This document shows, in pieces, positions 57,543 to 64,000 of a DNA stretch of 64,000 nucleotides. The stretch spans positions 186,001 to 250,000 of the forward strand of contig NZ_JOBH01000012.1 in NCBI RefSeq assembly GCF_000717745.1, in the 5' to 3' direction. The position numbers and the translations under genes were made by a program. The first letter of the stretch is position 1, and each line of letters begins with the position of its first letter. The DNA is from Streptomyces violens. GTDB taxonomy: Bacteria; Actinomycetota; Actinomycetes; Streptomycetales; Streptomycetaceae. A model generated the notes under the pieces. That model saw only the letters and a program-made list of their open reading frames with translations. It was not told where the DNA came from and did not search any database.

Positions 57543-58585
57543 CCGTCCCGCCGCTGCAGGATCTGTACTGGCCGCCCGTACGGCCCTTCCGGGGGCTGGC
57601 GCCCGAGCTGGCCCGGTTCCTGAGCGCGCCGGCCGACGCCCAGGCGGAGCGGCTGGCCCGGCTCCGTACCGACCCCGAGGCGCACGGCCGGTTCTTGCAC
57701 GAACACCTGGCCACCCTCACCTCCCGGTCCCTCGGGTACCGCGACGGACCGGCCACCCTCACCCGCGACGACGACCTGGAGATCGCCCTGTTCGCCGCGC
57801 GGACCCGGCTGGAACGCGAACTCTTCGACGTCTGGGCCACGCCCGCGCCGGTCCCCGAACTCACCACGCAGGAGGCGGCGGCCGACCACCTGGACGCGCT
57901 GGCCGCCGACAACCCCGGCGTCTCCCACCCGCTCTTCCACTACCTGGCGCGGGACGCGACCCGCGACCGGATCGAGTACTTCGTACGCTGCGAGCTGATC
58001 CGCAACGAGGTCGTGGACGACGAGGTCGCGCTCCTCGTCGTCGGGCTCCAGGGCAAGCAGAAGGCGGTCGCCGCCGCCAATCTCTGGGACGAGTGCGGCC
58101 GCGGCCTGCTGGAGAACTTCCACACGTACTGGCTGCGCCGCCAGCTCGGCTCGGCCGCCGGCTGGGAGGAGCTGGCCCGCTACCGCAACAGCCATCCCTG
58201 GTACGCCAAGATCACCTCCAACCTGTTCACGGCGCTGCTCACCCGCCCGGCCCGCACTCAGGCCGCGTACGGCTGCTTCTTCGTCTTCGAGAGCTGGGTC
58301 GAGCCGCACTTCCGGCTGCTCCTGGAGGGCATGGACCGGGTGGGCCTGCACGACGAGGACACCCGCCTCTACTTCACCGCGCACATCCGCATCGACCCGC
58401 GGCACAGCCAGGAACTCTCCGACGGACTGCGCGCCCAGCGCCCCCGCCTGTCACCCGCCGAGCTCTGCCAAGTGCTGCGCGGCGCCCACCTGGCCGTCGA
58501 CGCGGGGACCCGCCAGTACGACCGTCTGCTGCGGCATCTCGAGAGGTGGCCGCAAGGGCACGAAACTTTCCGTTCACACCATTGA
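57539..58585 (+). CDS. heme-oxygenase-like diiron oxidase (HDO) family protein
   Basis: The 348-aa, mainly helical protein matches the iron-containing redox enzyme (HDO) family that includes UndA, BesC and SznF, which cut C-C bonds or N-oxygenate amines and amino acids. Likely metal ligands are Glu152/Glu157 (CELIRNEVVDDEV), Glu185 and His195 (NLWDECGRGLLENFH), Glu251/Glu255 (FESWVEPHF), and Asp286 and His289 (IDPRHSQE). An N-terminal extension of about 100 residues is longer than in UndA. ATG 57539 overlaps the preceding stop. It is the last gene in the operon. The substrate is unknown; an amino product of the aminotransferase is plausible. Confidence 0.85.
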   Translation: MTVPPLQDLYWPPVRPFRGLAPELARFLSAPADAQAERLARLRTDPEAHGRFLHEHLATLTSRSLGYRDGPATLTRDDDLEIALFAARTRLERELFDVWATPAPVPELTTQEAAADHLDALAADNPGVSHPLFHYLARDATRDRIEYFVRCELIRNEVVDDEVALLVVGLQGKQKAVAAANLWDECGRGLLENFHTYWLRRQLGSAAGWEELARYRNSHPWYAKITSNLFTALLTRPARTQAAYGCFFVFESWVEPHFRLLLEGMDRVGLHDEDTRLYFTAHIRIDPRHSQELSDGLRAQRPRLSPAELCQVLRGAHLAVDAGTRQYDRLLRHLERWPQGHETFRSHH

Positions 58586-58615
58586 CTCTCCCCACCCCCC
58601 TCCCTACTGTTCCGC

Positions 58616-58651
58616 CGAATCGCTTCGACGGCCGTTGTCGAAACGGTTCGA
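58616..58651. promoter_or_regulatory. two LacI-type operators before lacI
   Basis: CGAATCGCTTCG (58616-58627) and TCGAAACGGTTCGA (58638-58651) are CGAA-N4-TTCG palindromes with centres 23 bp apart, about two helix turns. They lie 52-87 bases before the lacI ATG. A third copy lies before the GH3 gene. Confidence 0.65.
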
Positions 58652-58702
58652 CGCACCGGGCCGGCGCATCGGTCCGGCGGGCGCGGTAGCGAGGAGAGCC
58701 TG

Positions 58703-59716
58703 ATGGTCAAGATCACTGATGTGGCGCGGCGCGCCGGTGTCTCACCGAGCACGGTGTCGTACGTCCTCAGTGGCAAGCGCTCCATCTCCGCCGCGACCCG
58801 GCAGCGTGTCGAGGCGAGCATCCGCGAGCTCGGCTACCGCCCGCACGCCGGGGCGCGGGCCCTGGCGAGCAGCCGGTCCAATGTGGTGGCGCTCGTGATG
58901 CCGCTGCGCAGCGGTGTCCATGTGCCCGTGCAGATGCAGTTCGCGGCGTCCGTGGTCACCACCGCCCGCGCGCACGACCACGACGTGCTGCTGCTGACCC
59001 AGGAGGAGGGCGAGGACGGGCTGCGGCGGGTGGCGGACAGCGCGCTGGTGGACGCGCTCGTCGTGATGGACGTACAGCTGCACGACGCGCGCATTCCGCT
59101 GCTGCGCTCCCTCGGCCTGCCTTCCGTGCTCATCGGTTTCCCCGCCGAGGCCGCGGGGCTGACCTGCATCGACCTCGACTTCGCGGCGACCGGCGCGGAA
59201 TGCGTCAGCCACCTGGCGCGGCTCGGCCACCGCTGTGTGGCGCTGCTGGGGTCGCCGCCGGAGGTGTACGCGCGCGACACCGGCTTCGCCCGGCGGACGG
59301 CGGCGGGCTTCACGGCCGCGGCGCGCCGGTACGGCATGACCTCGACCGTCCTCCCGTGCGCGCCCGGCGCCCCGGCCGCGCGTGAGACGGTCGACCGGCT
59401 GCTGCGTGAGCATCCGGACCTGACGGGCGTCGTCGTACACAACGAGCCGGCACTCGGGCCGCTGCTGGAGGCGTTCCAGCGGGCCGGGCTGCGCGTGCCG
59501 GAGGACCTGTCGGTCGTCGCCCTGTGCCCGGACGAGCTGGCCGAGGGGGCCGCCGTACCCCTCACCTCCGTCGCCCTCCCCGCCGCCGAGGTGGGCGAGC
59601 GGTCGGTGGAGCTGCTCATGGCGAAGCTGGCCGGCCGGGAGGTCCCGGACGCCACGCTGCTGCCCCCGCAACTGACCGAGCGGGCCAGCACGGCACCGCG
59701 CGCGCACGTGAACTGA
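58703..59716 (+). CDS. LacI-family transcriptional regulator
   Basis: The 337-aa protein has the LacI HTH KITDVARRAGVSPSTVSYVLSGKRSISAATRQRVEASIRELGYRPH at the start, including the hinge. A periplasmic-binding-like sugar domain follows (VPVQMQFAASVVTTARAHDHDVLLLT, DLTGVVVHNEPALGPLLEAFQRAGLRVPEDLSVVAL). GAGGAGAG precedes ATG 58703. TCGAA-N4-TTCGA sites flank the gene, so it should repress itself, the GH3 gene and probably the sugar-uptake gene downstream until an oligosaccharide or sugar binds. Confidence 0.93.
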   Translation: MVKITDVARRAGVSPSTVSYVLSGKRSISAATRQRVEASIRELGYRPHAGARALASSRSNVVALVMPLRSGVHVPVQMQFAASVVTTARAHDHDVLLLTQEEGEDGLRRVADSALVDALVVMDVQLHDARIPLLRSLGLPSVLIGFPAEAAGLTCIDLDFAATGAECVSHLARLGHRCVALLGSPPEVYARDTGFARRTAAGFTAAARRYGMTSTVLPCAPGAPAARETVDRLLREHPDLTGVVVHNEPALGPLLEAFQRAGLRVPEDLSVVALCPDELAEGAAVPLTSVALPAAEVGERSVELLMAKLAGREVPDATLLPPQLTERASTAPRAHVN

Positions 59717-59788
59717 TCGCCCACGACAGTGAATTGACGGGGCCCGGACGACCGGCCCCCCGCACCACCCGGCACCACGTACCCGTTA

Positions 59789-59802
59789 TCGAAGCGCTTC
59801 GA
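59789..59802. promoter_or_regulatory. LacI-type operator before the GH3 gene
   Basis: TCGAAGCGCTTCGA is a perfect 14-bp palindrome, 14 bases before the GTG start of the glycosidase. It overlaps the space where the ribosome site and transcription start would lie, a classical blocking position. Confidence 0.7.
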
Positions 59803-59816
59803 CTCGAAGGAGTCCC

Positions 59817-62780
59817 GTGAAGCCACAGGGCCCATCCCGACGTGCCGTGCTCGCCCTCGGCCTGGCGGCCGCTCCGCTCGCCGCCGGCCTGGATCTGACA
59901 GGAGCCGCCCCCGCTGCCGCGCGCACGCGCACCGCACACCCCTTCCGCGACCCCGGTCTCCCCCTGAAGGACCGCATCGACGACCTGCTGCACCGGCTGA
60001 CGCGGGCCGAGAAGATCACCCTGCTGCACCAGCACCAGCCGGCCGTCCCACGGCTCGGCATCCGCCCGTTCCGTACCGGCACCGAGGCCCTGCACGGTGT
60101 CGCCTGGCTCGGCCCGGCCACCGTCTTCCCGCAGGCCCTCGGCCTGGCCAGTACCTGGAACCCCGCCCTGATCAGACGCGTGGGCGCGGCCGTCGGCGAC
60201 GAGGCGCGCGGCTTCCAGCACGAGCGGCCCGAGGGCTGGGGCCTGAATGTGTGGGCGCCGGTGGTGAACCTGCTGCGGGACCCGCGCTGGGGCCGCAACG
60301 AGGAGGGGTACTCCGAGGACCCCCACCTGACCGGCGCGATATCCACCGCCTACGGCCGGGGCCTGCAGGGCGACGATCCCGTCCACCTGAAGACGGCGCC
60401 CACCATCAAGCACTACCTGGCCAACAACAACGAGACCCGCCGGACCACCTCCGACTCGGTCCTCCGGCCCCGCGTCCTGAAGGAGTACGACGAGGCGGCC
60501 TTCCGGCCCGCCCTGAGCGCCGACGCGGTCACCGGCGTGATGTCCTCGTACAACCTGGTCAACGGCCGGCCCGCCACCGTCCATCCCGGTCTGAACGACA
60601 CCGTGCGCCAGTGGGCGAAGAAGGATCTCTTCAACGTCACCGACGCGGATGCCCCCAACAACCTGCTCCCCGGCAATCAGGACTACTACCCCACTCTCGC
60701 CGAGGGGGACGCCGCCGCCCTCAAGGCCAGCATCGACAGCTTCACCACCGACAGCGCCGAGCCCGGCAAGACCGTCGAGGCGCTCACCACGGCCCTGGAG
60801 AAGGGGTTGATCGACGAGGCCGACCTCGACACCGCGGTCCGGCACCTGCTCGGCATCCGTTTCCGGCTCGGCGAGTTCGACCCCGACGGCGGCCCGTACG
60901 CCGGGATCGGCAGGTCGGTGATCGACAGCCCCGCGCACCGCGCGCTGGCCCGCGAGACCGCCGACGAGGCGGTCGTCCTCCTCAAGAACGACCACGCGGC
61001 CCTGCCGCTGGACGCGAAGGCCCTCAAGAAGGTCGCCGTCGTCGGCCCGCTGGCCGACACCCTCTACACCGACTGGTACTCGGGGACCCTGCCGTACGCG
61101 ATCACTCCGCTGAAGGGCGTCACGGAGCGGCTGGGCGCCGCCGGAACCGTCACCACCAGCGAAGGTGTGGACCGGGTCGCGTTCCGCAACAAGGCCACCG
61201 GCGCGTATCTCACCGCGGGCAGCGGTGCGGACGGCGCGGTCCTCACCGAGAAGGGCGGCAGTGCGGGGGCCACCGGGCAGTTCGACGTCTTCGACTGGGG
61301 CCAGGGCGTGGTGACGCTGCGCAGCGTGGCCAATGGCAAGTACGTGGGCTACGACGGGAAGGTGTTCCGCAACGACCAGGAACAGCCGAACGGCTGGTAC
61401 GTCCAGCAGCAGTTCGTCCTGGAGGAGCAGGACGACGGCAGCCGGCTGATCCGTTACGCCGGGTACGAGACCGCCGCCGACTGGTTCGGCGACAAGAAGT
61501 ACCTCACGGCGGACGCCGGCGGGACGCTGCGGCTGACCACCGAGGACGATGCCGCCCGGTACGAGGCGGAGGTGGTGCGCGGGGGCGTCGAGCACGCCGT
61601 CGAGGCGGTGCGGGGTGCGGACGCGGCGGTCGTCGTGGTCGGCAGCATGCCGTGCATCAACGGCCGCGAGGACCACGACCGTACGGACATGGGACTGGCC
61701 GCGGGGCAGGACGCCCTGGTCAAGGCCGTCCGCGCGGCCAACCCGCGCACGGTCGTCGTCCTGGAGACCAGCTACCCCGTCACCACCACCTGGGAGCAGG
61801 TGCCGGCGATCGTGTGGACCACGCACGCGGGCCAGGAGACCGGGCACGCCGTCGCCGACGCCCTGTTCGGCGACCACAACCCGGCCGGGCGGCTCACCCA
61901 GACCTGGTACCGCTCCGCGGACGACCTGCCGGACCTGCTCGACTACGACATCATCGCCTCGGACCGCACCTACCTCTACTTCCGCGGCACTCCGCTGTAC
62001 CCCTTCGGGCACGGCCTGTCCTACACCTCGTTCCGCTACGGCCGGCCCGAGCTGTCCGCGCGCACGGTGGACGCCGACGGCACCGTGACCGTCTCCGTAC
62101 GGGTGACCAACACCAGCGACCGGGACGGTGACGAGGTCGTGCAGCTCTACACCCACCAGCGCACCTCGCGCGACAAGCAGCCGCTCAAGCAGCTCCGCGG
62201 CTTCGCCCGCGTGCACCTGAAGGCGGGCCGGAGCACGACCGTACGGCTGCCGCTGCGCGCCGCCGATCTCGCGCACTGGGACGTCACCCGCGGCCGGTGG
62301 GCCGTGGAGAGCAGCGTCCACGACGTGCTGGTGGGCGCGTCGTCGCGGGACATCCGGGGGCGTGCGACGCTGCGCGTGGACGGCGAGAAGATCCCGGCCC
62401 GGGACCTGAGCAGGACCACGCGCGCCGCCGACTTCGACGACTACCGGGGAGTGCGGATCGTCGACGAGAGCAAGGTACGCGGGGACGCGGTCGGCGCCAC
62501 GGGGCGCGGCGACTGGATCGCCTTCCGAGACGTCGAACTGGGGGCGGGCGCAAGGGAGTTCACCGCGCGTGTCGCGAAGGAAGGCACCGGCGGCGGGACC
62601 GTGCAGGTGCGGCTCGGCTCGCCGGACGGGTCGCTCGTCGGGACGGCCGAGGTGCGCGGCACCGGCGACCGGTACTCCTACGTCACCGTCACCGCCCCGC
62701 TGCGCGGCGCCGGCGGCCGGCACGACGTCTGCCTCGTCTTCTCGGACGCGATGCGTCTGAGCACCTTCTCACTGCGCTGA
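59817..62780 (+). CDS. exported GH3 glycoside hydrolase with beta-trefoil-like insert
   Basis: The 987-aa protein has a Tat-like signal (SRRAVLALGLAAAPLAAG). The GH3 catalytic barrel includes ALHGVAWLG, APVVNLLRDPRWGRNEEGYSEDP, TIKHYLANNNE and the nucleophile region FNVTDADAPNNL with likely Asp276. The second GH3 domain is split by a fascin-like segment (about 450-590: FRNKATGAYLTAGS, VANGKYVGYDGKVFRND, KKYLTADAGGTLRL). A FnIII-like domain follows (VQLYTHQRTSRDKQPLKQLRGFARV), and a C-terminal CBM6-like domain ends the protein. It should cleave beta-linked glucosides or xylosides outside the cell. GTG 59817 follows AAGGAG, under the LacI operator. Confidence 0.9.
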   Translation: MKPQGPSRRAVLALGLAAAPLAAGLDLTGAAPAAARTRTAHPFRDPGLPLKDRIDDLLHRLTRAEKITLLHQHQPAVPRLGIRPFRTGTEALHGVAWLGPATVFPQALGLASTWNPALIRRVGAAVGDEARGFQHERPEGWGLNVWAPVVNLLRDPRWGRNEEGYSEDPHLTGAISTAYGRGLQGDDPVHLKTAPTIKHYLANNNETRRTTSDSVLRPRVLKEYDEAAFRPALSADAVTGVMSSYNLVNGRPATVHPGLNDTVRQWAKKDLFNVTDADAPNNLLPGNQDYYPTLAEGDAAALKASIDSFTTDSAEPGKTVEALTTALEKGLIDEADLDTAVRHLLGIRFRLGEFDPDGGPYAGIGRSVIDSPAHRALARETADEAVVLLKNDHAALPLDAKALKKVAVVGPLADTLYTDWYSGTLPYAITPLKGVTERLGAAGTVTTSEGVDRVAFRNKATGAYLTAGSGADGAVLTEKGGSAGATGQFDVFDWGQGVVTLRSVANGKYVGYDGKVFRNDQEQPNGWYVQQQFVLEEQDDGSRLIRYAGYETAADWFGDKKYLTADAGGTLRLTTEDDAARYEAEVVRGGVEHAVEAVRGADAAVVVVGSMPCINGREDHDRTDMGLAAGQDALVKAVRAANPRTVVVLETSYPVTTTWEQVPAIVWTTHAGQETGHAVADALFGDHNPAGRLTQTWYRSADDLPDLLDYDIIASDRTYLYFRGTPLYPFGHGLSYTSFRYGRPELSARTVDADGTVTVSVRVTNTSDRDGDEVVQLYTHQRTSRDKQPLKQLRGFARVHLKAGRSTTVRLPLRAADLAHWDVTRGRWAVESSVHDVLVGASSRDIRGRATLRVDGEKIPARDLSRTTRAADFDDYRGVRIVDESKVRGDAVGATGRGDWIAFRDVELGAGAREFTARVAKEGTGGGTVQVRLGSPDGSLVGTAEVRGTGDRYSYVTVTAPLRGAGGRHDVCLVFSDAMRLSTFSLR

Positions 62781-62878
62781 CGCAGCCTCTTCCGGCGCCC
62801 GACGCCGCATCGCACCTCCCCCGGCGCCCGGCGCCACACCGTACCTCCCCTGAGCCGCCTCCGAACGGAGAACCGCCC

Positions 62879-64000
62879 ATGCACTCCCGTGCAGCCAGAC
62901 CGGTGCTCGCCGCGATCACCGCGGGGGCGACGGCCGCGCTCGGCCTCACCGGCTGCGCCGCCGCCCCCGATCCCGACACGGTCACCGTGCTCAACTCCGC
63001 CACCGACACCGCCGAACACACCAAGAACCAGAGGTTCTTCGACCGCTGCGCCCGGCTGCTGGGCCTGCGCGTGGAGCAGCTCAGCGTGCCCGCCGACCAG
63101 GTGTCCTCCAAGGCACTGCGGATGGCCTCGTCCCACTCGCTCACCGACATCCTGGAGCTCGACGGCTCCGAGCTGCCGCAGTTCGCCCGGACCGGCGGGC
63201 TGCGGCGGCTGAGCGACCTCGGCGTCGGTGCCTCCGGTTTCTCCCGCAGCGCCACCTCCTTGGGCTCGTACCGTGGCGACCGATACGGCGTGGCCCGCGC
63301 CGCCAACTCCCTTGCCCTGTACTACAACCGCGACCTGCTGGCGAAGGCCGGCGTGACCCCGCCGCGCACCTGGGACGAGCTGCGCGCCGCGGCGAAGAAG
63401 CTGACCGGCGGCGGTACGTACGGCCTGGCCTTCAGCGCCAGTCCGGACGCCGACGGGGTCTATCAGTTCCTGCCCTTCTTCTGGTCGGCGGGCGGTGACG
63501 AGTCCCGCCTCGACGACGGCAAGGGCGAGGCGGCGCTGGGGCTGTGGAAGCAGCTGGTCGCGGACCGGTCCGTCTCCAAGGCCGTCGTCAACTGGAACCA
63601 GCAGGACGTCAACGACCAGTTCGTCGCGGGCCGGGCCGCCATGATGGTCAACGGGCCGTGGCAGGTGCCGGTGCTCGCCGCGCAGAAGAAGGTGGACTGG
63701 GCCGTCGCCAAGATCCCCGTCCCCGAGACGGGCGGCAAGGCCGTCTCCCCCATCGGCGGCACCGTCATGACCGTACCGAAGAGCGACGACCCCGACCGCG
63801 AGCAGAACGCCGCGAAGATCCTCGACTGCCTCAACACTCCCAAGAACCAGCTGGATTGGGGGCAGGCGACCAACAACGTGCCGACGCGCACCGCCGCGGC
63901 CCGTACGTACGCGGAACGCAACCCCAAGCTCGCTGCCTTCGCCGAGCTGGTCTCCACGGCCCGCTCCCGCACCGCCCGGGTCGGCACCCGCTGGCCCGCC
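62879..64000 (+). CDS. family 1 sugar-binding lipoprotein of an ABC transporter (cut by window end)
   Basis: The first 374 codons are present and the gene runs off the window. The N terminus is a lipoprotein signal (AARPVLAAITAGATAALGLTGCAA). The mature part is a family 1 extracellular solute-binding protein: TVLNSATDTAEHTKNQRFFDRCARLLG, DILELDGSELPQFARTGGL, YNRDLLAKAGVTPPRTWDELRAAAKKLTG and FVAGRAAMMVNGPWQVP. It captures a sugar or oligosaccharide for an ABC permease, whose genes should follow. The ATG at 62879 follows ACGGAGAA. It is 98 bases after the GH3 gene and probably under the same LacI control. Confidence 0.9.
   Translation, partial: MHSRAARPVLAAITAGATAALGLTGCAAAPDPDTVTVLNSATDTAEHTKNQRFFDRCARLLGLRVEQLSVPADQVSSKALRMASSHSLTDILELDGSELPQFARTGGLRRLSDLGVGASGFSRSATSLGSYRGDRYGVARAANSLALYYNRDLLAKAGVTPPRTWDELRAAAKKLTGGGTYGLAFSASPDADGVYQFLPFFWSAGGDESRLDDGKGEAALGLWKQLVADRSVSKAVVNWNQQDVNDQFVAGRAAMMVNGPWQVPVLAAQKKVDWAVAKIPVPETGGKAVSPIGGTVMTVPKSDDPDREQNAAKILDCLNTPKNQLDWGQATNNVPTRTAAARTYAERNPKLAAFAELVSTARSRTARVGTRWPA

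Noticed and set aside
59616..62723. 1035-codon minus-strand frame opposite the GH3 gene
   Set aside because: It is antisense of a strongly supported coding gene; no start context or domain.
1..64000. CRISPR arrays, tRNA or rRNA genes, replication origin
   Set aside because: Reading both strands gave no regularly spaced repeats, no cloverleaf with conserved T-arm, no rRNA-like stretch and no DnaA-box cluster. A covariance-model search would be decisive for small RNAs.

Overview
The window is very GC-rich actinobacterial DNA. Codon third positions are almost all G or C, GTG and TTG starts are common, and AGGAGG-type ribosome sites and ATGA/GTGA start-stop overlaps are frequent. A cold-shock gene next to a DEAD-box helicase, NACHT and AfsR-like ATPases, and Tat/Sec-exported glycosidases and lipoproteins all point to a Streptomyces or close relative, in an accessory, catabolism-rich part of the chromosome. 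I saw no rRNA, tRNA or CRISPR array.

Layout. 1-10 kb: the tail of a hydrolase, an SGNH esterase, a LysE exporter coupled to a small protein, a mannitol-type polyol dehydrogenase behind a short leader ORF, and a minus-strand peptide/metal ABC operon. That operon has its two permeases fused and a Zur-box-like palindrome upstream. 10-18 kb: UdgX, a membrane NACHT ATPase facing an AfsR/LuxR-like ATPase that lacks its HTH, then cspA and a DEAD-box helicase. 18-27 kb: a catabolic island of unknown substrate (hydratase and MFS on minus; LLM monooxygenase, flavin reductase, aldehyde dehydrogenase and FAD amine oxidase on plus; IclR). Matching inverted repeats lie before the monooxygenase and before iclR. 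27-34 kb: a gene-poor stretch, TetR, an LVIVD/DUF305 exported pair, an FprA-like reductase, an orphan response regulator and ArsR.

34.5-45.6 kb: an apparently complete aerobic nicotinate degradation cluster. It encodes NicX, a NicC-like monooxygenase, a NiaP-like transporter, a three-subunit molybdenum hydroxylase with a CoxG-like protein, a single polypeptide joining NicF (maleamate amidase) and NicD (N-formylmaleamate deformylase), a NicR-like MarR and NicE. Together these would take nicotinate through 6-hydroxynicotinate, 2,5-dihydroxypyridine, N-formylmaleamate, maleamate and maleate to fumarate.

45.6-51 kb: an IS5-like element with a broken transposase and a passenger HTH gene sits directly after nicE. 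It is followed by a VanZ protein, a KhtTU/CpeAB-like cation/proton antiporter with tandem repeats in its promoter, an AHSA1 protein, a cupin and a small unknown protein. 51.5-58.6 kb: an uncharacterised, tightly overlapped operon behind a perfect 20-bp palindrome. It encodes a class III aminotransferase, a small protein, two GMC-type oxidoreductases and a heme-oxygenase-like diiron protein. Its 5' end is a scar joining the front of an Eis-like acetyltransferase to the back of a FAD oxidoreductase. This is the best candidate for an undescribed biosynthetic system. 58.7-64 kb: LacI with TCGAA-N4-TTCGA operators, a GH3 glycosidase and the start of a sugar-binding lipoprotein gene.
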